From Symsagittifera roscoffensis (lineage: Eukaryota; Xenacoelomorpha; Acoela; Convolutidae), in contig NC_087067.1 of assembly GCF_963678635.1 (NCBI RefSeq), positions 53,808,233 through 53,872,232 of the forward strand: a stretch of DNA of 64,000 bases, read 5' to 3'. Positions 1-9,100 of the stretch are shown piece by piece (the first letter of the stretch is position 1; every line of letters starts with the position of its first letter). The notes beneath the pieces were generated by a model. It did no database searches. It saw only the letters and a list, made by a program, of their open reading frames with translations, and was not told the DNA's origin. Position numbers and translations under genes: made by a program.

Positions 1-1
1 A

Positions 2-2602
2 ATTATTATTTTGAGATTGAAAAGCGGTGGTATGGGGTTGTTCAATAATTTGTTCATAAGTGTTATCATCGTGTGATTGGTGTGTCATTATATGCTGTAC
101 GGGACTTTGTGATGTGATGAGTCTAAAATTTGGATTATGTGTGATTGCTAAATTTCGAAAATTTCGTGGGACTAGGGATAGTGGATGGTTATTTGGCAGG
201 GGTGGCAATTGTGGTGCCGTTGGCTGTGTGTCTACATTGTTATGTTCTTCGTCGTATGTATTTTGTCGTGTTGTTATTTTTGTGTTATATTCTTTTATTT
301 GTGCGTCTAAAAGAATTTTGTTTATAGATGTGGAAAAGATTCCAAAAAATCCTGCAAAGAGTATGCGTGCTACACTTGCTTGTCTGTTTACTTGTGTGTG
401 TATAGCACATGTATTGTAGATTCCTTTTAAGAGTGAGAAAAGAAATCCAATAAAGTTAAACATTGCGTATAAAATAGTCAATTTTTCTAAGATGTAGTAG
501 GGCCATCCTAGAAAATCTAGGATCTCATTTTTGAGTGTAACAAAGCTAAAAATGTTGATTGGTGATATATCTTGGGGACGGTATTTTTCGCCGTTTAGAT
601 ATATATAATCTTTAATGTCTTTAAAATATCCGCTATAGTCTTGTGTGTAGATATCGGCAAATCCTGCGGTTTCTGCAAGTTTGCGTAAGTTTTGGTCAAT
701 TGATTGTCTTTGTATAGTGTCCATTTGTGTTAGTAACTCTTGGAATTGTTGTGTTCTAATGTGATGTTGAATATCTGATTTTGAATAGATTCCTATTGAT
801 TGTAAGTCTATATTTGGGTTTCGAGCGATAGCGCGAATGCTTTCTGGTGAAAATTTTTTGAGTGATTGCATTAATGTGGGGTATGGAGTGAGAAGATAAT
901 ATTTATTTTCATCAGGGTTTAGTTGTACTACATTGTGGCTATTTTCTGATCCACATGGGACTGCGGTATCCCAGAAATAGGTTCTTCGTGAAAGTGTATC
1001 CACGAAATGTACTTTATTCTTATAAAAGATAGGGATTCTTTTATAACATCGTTTATCTTCAAAAACGTATAGTGGTGATACTTTTTTAGTACAAGTATAA
1101 AACCATAAGATGTTTCCTTCATAGTCTAAAAAATTTGATCTATTTCCTGATAATAAATATCCTGCGTAGGGTATTTTTAATACTGCTAGTGCAAGTGATT
1201 GTAATATTTGTGTTCGTTCTAATTCGCATAGTTGATGTAGTGTTTCTAATTCGGAGAGTGACATTTCTTGAAAAATGCGGCTAATTGTATAGTCTAGTTT
1301 CATATCCAAATGAATATCATAGTGGATATTACCAAAATATGTGGTATTCATTAGTGATAATTCTTGTAAGCGTGTGCTTCTGGTGTCATAAGGTTTTAGA
1401 TGTCCACCAGGTTGTCCGTTGCTTTTTTCAAAATTAACTGGTATATAGGATGTTCCTTCGTTTAGAGGATGACCTGTGGCATATGGGTCGATTTTTACTT
1501 TTCCAGTGGTCATGTCGAATCCTTTTTCATATTCAACTAAAATTTCAGAGTATTGTGTTCTGTGAAGTGGATTTCTGTATTTACATGCAAGTTCTGTTTC
1601 TTGATATATTTGAAAACGTGTCAATTTATTTTCTATGTTATCTATGTTTCTAAAATCGGAACTTAGTTTTCGTGATGGATGGACTTGTTCGTAAGGAATT
1701 GATTGTATGAAATATTTTTCGTGAAATTTTATCATACGAGCGTGTATTTTTGCTACTTGAAATGTTGTACATGTGTCTTCGGGGAACCAAACAATTGTTG
1801 CTTGTGTTCTTGTTGTAGGGTCGCAATATCCTTGATCGTTTTTACAAGGTAGTCGGATTCCTTGATAGATCATTGTATTATCAGATAAATCTCGTGTGAG
1901 TTGTATTTTTTCGAGTTGTATTTTCCAATCGAAAAACATTATTTCTTGATATCCTTTATTTTTTGTGTCTGCTTTGCAGTTTGATGGGTTATTTATACCA
2001 ATGTGTGGTATCCAATGTTTATCATGTAGGTCATATGTTAATCGTCCGTGTGCGCCGTTATACGGGTATTTTTCGTCTAGTTTTATATGTCCTTGGTGTC
2101 TTTCAAGTTGTGATTGATGTACAGAGTCTGAAAAAACTTGAAAATTAACTAATTTTCTTTGGGAATTTTTATTTTGTGTGATGTTTAGTCTAAGTAATTC
2201 ATTTTTACAATCGTCGGGATTGAGATGTAAAAGACGTTCTATATTACTTTGATAGAATGATTCATGGTCAAGTCGGTTTTTGTTTCCGTTCGAGACTTGT
2301 GAACAATGTACTTTCTTTTCGGAAAATGTTGCTGTGAATTTATAACCTGTAACTGTTGTAGCTCGGGCTTTTGAGTAGAGTGTTGCTATTATATCTGTGG
2401 TTTCTATAGCTTGTGGTTCTGTTTCACATTGTGATACTTGATTGATTGCATATTTATGTAGTGTTTTTTGTTCATTTTCTTCGCAATCGTAATGTGTTAC
2501 TAATAAATCTTGTGGTCCTGTACGAGGTGAAGGGTTTATGTTTTGAATTGAAGTTACTAGAAAAAGGAGTTGGAGAAAATTTAATAATTTTAGAATATAC
2601 AT
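2..2602 (-). CDS. Envelope-like membrane glycoprotein of gypsy-type element, C-terminus beyond window
   Basis: Reading every codon from the ATG at 2602 to the left edge shows no stop, giving at least 867 codons; the end lies outside the window. The N-terminus is a plausible signal peptide (residues 1-18, Leu-rich, after MYILK). A long Cys-containing ectodomain follows. A hydrophobic segment at about residues 708-726 (LTILYAMFNFIGFLFSLL) is followed by a second at about 744-762 (VARILFAGFFGIF) and a Pro/Asn-rich tail. This signal-ectodomain-TM-tail plan, placed after integrase, is that of an env gene in an errantivirus-like LTR element. Its ATG lies inside the last codons of the preceding Met-less frame. 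The fusion-protein class is not assigned; a gB-like or negative-strand-virus-like origin is possible but untested. An open frame of this length in a noncoding-looking, AT-rich context argues for recent selection or recent insertion. Confidence 0.72.
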   Translation of the reverse strand, partial: MYILKLLNFLQLLFLVTSIQNINPSPRTGPQDLLVTHYDCEENEQKTLHKYAINQVSQCETEPQAIETTDIIATLYSKARATTVTGYKFTATFSEKKVHCSQVSNGNKNRLDHESFYQSNIERLLHLNPDDCKNELLRLNITQNKNSQRKLVNFQVFSDSVHQSQLERHQGHIKLDEKYPYNGAHGRLTYDLHDKHWIPHIGINNPSNCKADTKNKGYQEIMFFDWKIQLEKIQLTRDLSDNTMIYQGIRLPCKNDQGYCDPTTRTQATIVWFPEDTCTTFQVAKIHARMIKFHEKYFIQSIPYEQVHPSRKLSSDFRNIDNIENKLTRFQIYQETELACKYRNPLHRTQYSEILVEYEKGFDMTTGKVKIDPYATGHPLNEGTSYIPVNFEKSNGQPGGHLKPYDTRSTRLQELSLMNTTYFGNIHYDIHLDMKLDYTISRIFQEMSLSELETLHQLCELERTQILQSLALAVLKIPYAGYLLSGNRSNFLDYEGNILWFYTCTKKVSPLYVFEDKRCYKRIPIFYKNKVHFVDTLSRRTYFWDTAVPCGSENSHNVVQLNPDENKYYLLTPYPTLMQSLKKFSPESIRAIARNPNIDLQSIGIYSKSDIQHHIRTQQFQELLTQMDTIQRQSIDQNLRKLAETAGFADIYTQDYSGYFKDIKDYIYLNGEKYRPQDISPINIFSFVTLKNEILDFLGWPYYILEKLTILYAMFNFIGFLFSLLKGIYNTCAIHTQVNRQASVARILFAGFFGIFSTSINKILLDAQIKEYNTKITTRQNTYDEEHNNVDTQPTAPQLPPLPNNHPLSLVPRNFRNLAITHNPNFRLITSQSPVQHIMTHQSHDDNTYEQIIEQPHTTAFQSQNNN

Positions 2603-3726
2603 GTGTATGATAATCCTGAGTATGGATTATAAAATGTAATGTAACCAATTGTGTTTTTGGTGTATCTGTCGTATTTATATATTACTTCGGTAGTTATAAA
2701 CGGTGGTGGTAGTGATTGAGCTGTGATGTTAGGTGGATTTAATGGGTAGGGATGTTGTGTAATATTGTTTAATTTAACTGTGATTTCAAACTTTAATTGT
2801 AAACTGTTTTGTTGGAGTATTTGAATATTGTGATCACGGATATCGTTGTGAATATCTTGGCGATATTGTAATCTATTAAGTGCCCAGTTATGAAGGCGGT
2901 TACTTTCTTGATGCTGTCCAAATAATGGTGGAGGTGCTGTGAATGTATTCCAATCTAATCTTAAAGGAATATTTACTGAAGATTGTTCTCGATATCTGGC
3001 GTCGAGATTATTTGGAAAATTTAAGTTAAAGGGTAGTGGTGAAAATTGACTTGTTGATGGTGTTGATGGTAGTGATAGTGTTTCTGGTAGTGATGAGGAT
3101 GTTGTTGTATCCGTAGAAATATCTATGGGGTCATTGGCTAAATTTGGTTCACCTTGTGTAAATGAATGTGTAGTCCAATATGGTAGTCGTGATGTTAGGT
3201 TTGGGGGGTTAAAAGGGTTTTCTCGTATTTGTTCAGATGTTGGTGTTGAACCTAAGTAGTCTGAAGGTAGACTTGAAGTGCTTCGTTGTGAAAGAAGTGT
3301 AGGGGTTTCTGGTGTGATACCAGTGGTGTTTTCTGGAGTAGTTTGTGTTGGGGATTGAGGTATATCAAAATGAACTCGGGGAGTTTGAAAATTTCTATTT
3401 CGTCGAGGATGTATAATTTGTCTATTTATTTCTGTTGTGTTTTGGTTTTGACTAAGGTTTCGTATTCTACTTAGTTCTTGTGGTAGTGTTGGGTAAAGAT
3501 TATATGTTGGTTCACTTAGAGGTGCTTGTCGTTGAACTGGTTCTAGTGGTTCAGATAAACGAGCGTGCCGTTCTTCAAAGGTGTATGGATTGTCTTGAAA
3601 AGAAATTCGTGTAGATGTTTGAGGATTTTGAGTAGTTGAAGGTGGTGTTGGATTATCTTGGGATGATGTCGGTGAAGACTGATTTTGTGACTGTTGGGTA
3701 GCAATTTTTGATGGATTTTTGAATTG
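2590..3726 (-). CDS. 378-codon open frame with no methionine, upstream of env-like gene
   Basis: The frame is open from just after a TAA at 3727-3729 to a TAA at 2590-2592, yet I find no ATG in it. The first half is rich in Ser, Thr, Pro, Gln and Asn. The second half looks more folded, with alternating Leu/Ile/Tyr and segments such as LDWNTFTAPPPLFGQ. Its 3' end overlaps the env-like start by 13 nt in another frame. A simple frameshift from the 62-codon ORF upstream cannot join it, because both frames are closed between 3727 and 3734. Splicing from an upstream exon, or non-AUG initiation, would be needed. It may encode a second virion or glycoprotein subunit, but no family is recognised. Confidence 0.5.
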   Translation of the reverse strand, partial: QFKNPSKIATQQSQNQSSPTSSQDNPTPPSTTQNPQTSTRISFQDNPYTFEERHARLSEPLEPVQRQAPLSEPTYNLYPTLPQELSRIRNLSQNQNTTEINRQIIHPRRNRNFQTPRVHFDIPQSPTQTTPENTTGITPETPTLLSQRSTSSLPSDYLGSTPTSEQIRENPFNPPNLTSRLPYWTTHSFTQGEPNLANDPIDISTDTTTSSSLPETLSLPSTPSTSQFSPLPFNLNFPNNLDARYREQSSVNIPLRLDWNTFTAPPPLFGQHQESNRLHNWALNRLQYRQDIHNDIRDHNIQILQQNSLQLKFEITVKLNNITQHPYPLNPPNITAQSLPPPFITTEVIYKYDRYTKNTIGYITFYNPYSGLSYTCIF

Positions 3727-3731
3727 TTACT

Positions 3732-3920
3732 TTAGTGAGAAGGTTTATGTTTATTATAATATTCTTCTAAAAAAAGAATTAGGAAAATTGTTGCTAGGGC
3801 AAATGTGATGATTGCTTTCTTTATACATTTACATATGGTCAAAATGAGGGATGATAAAAATGTTATAAAGATTACAAACAATAGAAAAATATCAGTTCTA
3901 CTGAAAATTGTTCGTATCAT
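3732..3920 (-). CDS. Small hydrophobic protein, 62 aa
   Basis: The ATG at 3918-3920 overlaps the stop of the preceding 76-codon ORF in the sequence ATGA. The product has two hydrophobic stretches, around residues 10-30 (FLLFVIFITFLSSLILTI) and 37-52, and a short basic tail ending HKPSH. It looks like a small double-spanning membrane protein. Its position between integrase and the env-like gene, and the 4-nt overlap with its neighbour, suggest the pair belongs to the element and may be translated from one mRNA. No homologue is recognised, and AT-rich DNA can produce hydrophobic ORFs by chance, so confidence is moderate. Confidence 0.4.
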   Translation of the reverse strand: MIRTIFSRTDIFLLFVIFITFLSSLILTICKCIKKAIITFALATIFLILFLEEYYNKHKPSH

Positions 3921-4147
3921 TTAGACAAGTTGTTAAAATCGTACCTGTGGATATATTCAAGGGTTTTGGAAAGTTGGAGGTATAGTTCAATTATTGTGTA
4001 GAAAATTAAGAAAATATTACAAAAAATTATTATGATTATTAGAAAAGATTCGATGATATCAAAAAGAAATATTATAAAAGTTTGGAGTATTGAAAAAAAA
4101 TGTTTAAAATTGATAAGTATTTGAACGACTGTTTGAGAGAAAAGCAT
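3917..4147 (-). CDS. Small hydrophobic protein, 76 aa
   Basis: This ORF starts at an ATG (4145-4147) and ends in TGA overlapping the next ATG. Its middle, about residues 15-55, is strongly hydrophobic (runs of Ile, Phe and Leu such as IIIIIFCNIFLIFYTI), consistent with one long or two short membrane spans; the last 20 residues are polar. It is the first ORF after the roughly 600-nt gap that follows integrase. A role in membrane permeability or envelope function would be in keeping with its place, but nothing in the sequence shows it. Composition alone could give this pattern by chance. Confidence 0.38.
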   Translation of the reverse strand: MLFSQTVVQILINFKHFFSILQTFIIFLFDIIESFLIIIIIFCNIFLIFYTIIELYLQLSKTLEYIHRYDFNNLSK

Positions 4148-4747
4148 TTAAGAAATGATCTCTTGGTCGAATATTTTTTGCTGTTTGAGGCGATTTTCTA
4201 GTGTGGTCGAATTATTTATTAGTTTTTTGACAAGTGGGTTGAGTTTCGTAAAAATTTGTTGGGGGCAATTTTCATGGTGACTGGGAGGTCGTCTTTTTCT
4301 TTATTTTTGTTTGTCAAATGATCCGGGGTATGGTGAGATTTTTATACTTTAGGCTAATTAAAATTTTCATTTTGTGACTTTAGGCTAAGTTATCAAATTT
4401 GTTTTGGGGGTATTCGTGGTCTGAGTTGGGGAAATATTGTTGATCTTTGGGTTATTAGATAAGGGAGGGGTACGGTATTATGGTGATATTTATTTTAGCT
4501 GTCAAGTTGGAGTGGTTTGCTTATTTTTAACCTGGAGGTTGTAAAGTTATAGTTAGAGATGTGCCTGGAGTTCTAGATTATTCGTCTAATTGATCTTAGT
4601 TTGAGTTAGAGAAAGTGGCGGATTGGATGAATCCTATTGGTCTATTTTGAACTAGAATTATTGCGTACTTGTGAGCATGTTATTTTGAAAAAATGAAATG
4701 AAAAATGTTACGGAGGTTTCAAGATTGTGAAGTGTAAAATTTTAAAA
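4148..4747 (-). other. Gap between integrase and accessory ORFs
   Basis: These 600 nt lie between the end of pol and the first small membrane ORF of the element. No ORF of useful length is seen on the minus strand. The stretch is a reasonable place for a subgenomic splice acceptor serving the downstream genes, but no single strong acceptor stands out. Confidence 0.4.
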
Positions 4748-6136
4748 TTACTTTTTAAATTCTACTTTCTTTAATATTTTAGATTGGGGGATGAACATTT
4801 TGTAGTTTTTACGTGGTTGATTTCGGAGTCTTGTTGTTTTTCTATGTTCTGATTTGTCTATTTCTTCTTGGGGTATTATTTGTTCTGTCATTTTTCTATT
4901 TTTTCTTTGTTTTGGAGATTCTTTTTGGTTTTGCGTATTGTTTTTTGTGACGGTTGGTTTTGTGTTTTGATTTTCGGTGGGGTTATCATTTTGTTCTGTG
5001 TTTTTCAGATGTGGTTCATTTTGAACGATTTTTAATCCTGTGAAAGAATATAATTGAGTTAATTCACGGAGTGCGTATTCTTTTGGGTAATAAGGTAATA
5101 GGTTGTTTCGATGTTGAACGATTTCTTTTTTGTTTGAGTCGATAATTTTATATGTGACATCAGTGGGTTTTGCAATTATTTGGTATGGTCCTTTTCGAAG
5201 GGGTTGTAATTTTTTAGAAATTCCTTTTTGAGTATTAAAATTAGGTATTAAAACAAATGTTCCAATTTTTAAATCGGAAGCTGGTGTAAATCGTGAATTG
5301 ATTTGTTCATTTATATTTTGTCTTTGTAATAATTTTTTTGTTATTTTTTGGTAAATTTCATTGTGTTTCTTATCTCTATTTAAAATCCATTCGGTGTGTG
5401 TACCGGAGGCTAATTTAAGAATTTGTGGGTGATGAAAATGATCTTCATCGTGCGTATGTAATGGTAGGTTATAACAAATTGAGTCTTTATTTGGTTGACA
5501 ATAACCTTGTGCGTTTTTATGAGAATTTGCTGTAAACATTATTGGTTTGCGTGGCTTTTGGTTAAAAACCATTTCGTATGGTGACATTCCTAAAGTTGTC
5601 GTGATTTGTGAATTATATGCTAAGGGAAATAATTTTACATCTGCTGACCATTCGGTATATTTTGTATCATTTCCGTTGATGATACATCTAAGATATTCTT
5701 GTAGTGAACGGTTCATACCTTCGACTAAGCCGTTTGTCCAAGGTGCATGAGATGTACGTGGTTTGTGTTTAATGTTGTATAAATGACATAGTGTTATTAT
5801 TTCATTATTTATGAATTCTGTACCATTGTCTGTGACTAAAATTTCTGGTAGTCCGAATTTTGCTATCCAGTGTTCATAGAGTGTTGTATATGCGTAATAA
5901 GCATTACAATGTGGTACTGGGTTAAGTGCTACATAGTGTGTGAATGCGTCAACAATTACCATAATGTAGGAGTTTCCTTCTGATGAGGGTGAAATTGGTC
6001 CTTTAGTATCAAATGAGATACGGTGATTAAAGTACAGACTTTGTCCTTTAAAATCTTGTTTTTGTGCTATTTGTTTTTGATTTGGGTAAGGTTTATTCAG
6101 TTGACATACTATACAATCATTGCATAGTACTTTTAT
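4748..6136 (-). CDS. Integrase part of gypsy-type pol, after an in-frame TAG
   Basis: This continues the frame of the large gag-pol ORF directly after one TAG. It contains the CC half of the HHCC zinc finger (CNDCIVC), then the catalytic core: first Asp in SFDTKGPIS near 6000, second in VTDNGTEF near 5830, Glu in NGLVEGMN near 5725. A basic SH3-like C-terminal region follows (LRKGPYQII, near 5190) and a charged, Gln/Asn-rich tail. The core is complete. The first Met in this frame is at 5962, after the first catalytic Asp, so independent initiation there would give a dead enzyme. Expression therefore needs readthrough of the TAG, or this copy is inactive. Confidence 0.85.
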   Translation of the reverse strand: MKVLCNDCIVCQLNKPYPNQKQIAQKQDFKGQSLYFNHRISFDTKGPISPSSEGNSYIMVIVDAFTHYVALNPVPHCNAYYAYTTLYEHWIAKFGLPEILVTDNGTEFINNEIITLCHLYNIKHKPRTSHAPWTNGLVEGMNRSLQEYLRCIINGNDTKYTEWSADVKLFPLAYNSQITTTLGMSPYEMVFNQKPRKPIMFTANSHKNAQGYCQPNKDSICYNLPLHTHDEDHFHHPQILKLASGTHTEWILNRDKKHNEIYQKITKKLLQRQNINEQINSRFTPASDLKIGTFVLIPNFNTQKGISKKLQPLRKGPYQIIAKPTDVTYKIIDSNKKEIVQHRNNLLPYYPKEYALRELTQLYSFTGLKIVQNEPHLKNTEQNDNPTENQNTKPTVTKNNTQNQKESPKQRKNRKMTEQIIPQEEIDKSEHRKTTRLRNQPRKNYKMFIPQSKILKKVEFKK

Positions 6137-9100
6137 CTAAATTGGTGCATTTGGGAAGTAAAAATTTTGTATAAAATTTGAATATGTTTTCTCTGATCCA
6201 GAGTGTCCTTTAATATTTTGTGTATGTGATATATTAAAAGCTATAAGAATCATACTTATAGGAAGACAGGGAACTGTAGATTCATTTAGGTTATACTCTA
6301 AAAGGTCTGTTTTTTCGTTAATTGTTGTGTTGTTAAATTTGCGAAAGTATCGGAGGAGTGTTTTATTTCCTAGAATGGTTGAATCTGCTTTGATAGGTTT
6401 AGTTTTATATTTATGCCATGATTTCAGTTGTCGAATTACTGGGTCAAGGTTTTGATATTGTTTCAGTGTTGAAATTGTAATTGTTTCTGTTGGGGGGAGA
6501 AAAATGTTTTCGATTTCTAATTTAGATAAGGGTATTGTATCAAGTGGGTCGTGAAGGTCAAAAACTTGATTTATTGTGTATTTTGAATCACTTGTTTGGG
6601 GTCCTGATAAATTTATTTTATCAGTTAAATCTTCTTTTTCAATTAGTGGAAAATGATCTTTTTTAGGCAGGTGTTGTTTTGTTCGTTTTTGTTGGGTGTT
6701 ATTTTTTATCCATTGAGAATATGGGATTGGTTTGAAAGTTGAGGTTCCAAGTAAATCAACTTCATAATGATTATTTTGACAATCTAGATAAAGTGGAAAA
6801 TGTTGTAAATTATTTATTTGTGATTGTTCAATATCAGTTTTTACTGCATATTTGCATTCTAATCGGGGTGATGTTTCGTTTTCTGCAAGGTAGAATTTTA
6901 TATTTTTGGGTATTTCAACTGTGGTTTTTCGTGTAAGTAATTCAGGTGGTGTATTTCGACTTAAGGTGTCTGGTAATGCAAGATTTTTTCCTGCAGTCCA
7001 AACTATATGTAAGTTTGGAAATTTCATTAGAATTAGTTGAAATCTGTAAACTCGGTGGTTTGGGTTAGATTTCTGTGTGAAGAGAAAAATGATTGGTTTG
7101 TGATCTGTGAATAAAACTGTGGGATGTTTTGATCCAAGTATCAGAAATTCATATTCTGTAAGTGTATAGATTATGGCTGTACATTCTCTCATTAGAGTTG
7201 AGAGTCTTAGCTCTGCTTGAGTGAATAATCGAGAGTTTGCTGATATAAGGTTCATTTTATTTGTACCATTATGTGATTGTAATAGTGCTGCGCCGATGCC
7301 AAAGTTCGAAGCATCGCACATTGCATAAAATGGTTGATCAGGGTCTGGAATTGTGTTTGAAATTTGTTCGGTTAAAAGTTTCTTTATTTCTTCGAATCGT
7401 GTTTGATGTTCTGTATTCCATTCAAAATTATTTTGTTGTCTAAGGATGTTGTAAAATGGTCGTAGATATAATTGCATTTTATAAACATATTTACTTAAAA
7501 AGTTTAACATTCCAAGGAATTCTTGGATTTTCTTTTTATTTGTTGGTGGTTGAAGTTTTTGAATAGCGTCAATGCGTGATTTCAGTGGAGTGATTGTTTT
7601 TCTTTCTATGTTATGTCCTAAGAATTTAACTTTTGTCAAAAAGAAGTGTGATTTATCGGGGGCGGCCTTCAGATTTTCGTTCTGAAGTATTTGGTGATAT
7701 GTTTCTAAAACTTTGAACATTTCGTCTTTTGTTTGTGATTGCATAAAAACATCGTCTAGATAGGTGATTGCGTTTTTCTTGAGTATCAGTGGTCTAAAAA
7801 TTTTGCTCATAAAAGCTGAAAATGCTGCTGGTCCTATGGATATTCCATAGAATAAGCGGTTAAATTCATATTGTTGGTTTCCGATAACAAATTGTGTTAA
7901 ACGTCGTGATTGTTCATCTAGTGGCATTTGATTGTATGCACTATTCATGTCGGCGGTTGTGAAGTATTTGCCGTTTATTTTTGTTAAAATAACTTGTATT
8001 GGTTCAATGGGCCAATTACATTTTGATTCATCTATGAGTGAATTGAGGTATCTAGCATCGAGAACGATTTTTAATGATTCTCCTTTAGCTAGAATGATAA
8101 CGGGGTTGATGAATGTGTTGCCTTTTGGTTGTTCTTCTTTGTTTACTGGTGATATAATATTGTATTGTTCTAAAATATCGAGTAATCTGTTTACTTTATC
8201 ATGTAAGTGAATTGGTACTTTACTTGCTCTTTGTTTTTTGAAAACTGCGTCAGGTTTTAATGGGAGATGTAGTGATGAACTTATTTTACCAACATCGAAT
8301 TTTGATGTTGCATAGACTGATGAATATTTAATTAGCTGTTTGGCTAATTTTTCGAATTCGTCTTGTGTTATTTGTGAATGTTGGAAGTTAAACATTGTTA
8401 AGAATTTTTGTTGGTGCTCTGTGTAATTACTTATGTTGAATGTAGGTTTGAAATATGGAGTTTTTGTGAAATAATCCGTATTTCTGTTTTCGTTACTTAT
8501 TATATTATTTATAGATAATTCTTCATTAAGAATTGTAGATTGGCATATATCTAGTAATTGGAGTATATTATTTACGCGATAGGCTTTTTCGTGTATTGGT
8601 GTTATTGTAGCGTTGGTTTCACAATATCCTAGAAGTCCTAAAGGTAATGTTACTTGGTAAGGTGTGTTGTTATAAACATGTAAAGAAATTTTATCTGAAT
8701 TCGAATTTTTCAAATATTTTATTGAAGAGATTGTGATTTTGAAAAATTTATGAATAGGTTTGAATTCAAAATCTGACATATAAAATTTTTGTTTGTTTTG
8801 TTCTTTATCATATTGGTGAACTTGTTTGATTGAAAAATTATAGATGTTTCCTGATAGTGGTTTCAGGTGTTTTCTTTGTTGGTTATATATTGGATAGAAT
8901 TTCGAAAAGAATGGTGGTTGTTTATTTAATCTTTGAAAAAATGTTAAGGATGTTTCTTTTGTTTTTGTATATTTATCTTTGATTAATATTTTACTATTTA
9001 GTATGTTAATTGTTGGTATATACTTTGAAATAAATGGTATTCCAATGATATTATATTTAATATCAGTGATATGGAATATTTGTTTGAATGGTTTATTTAA

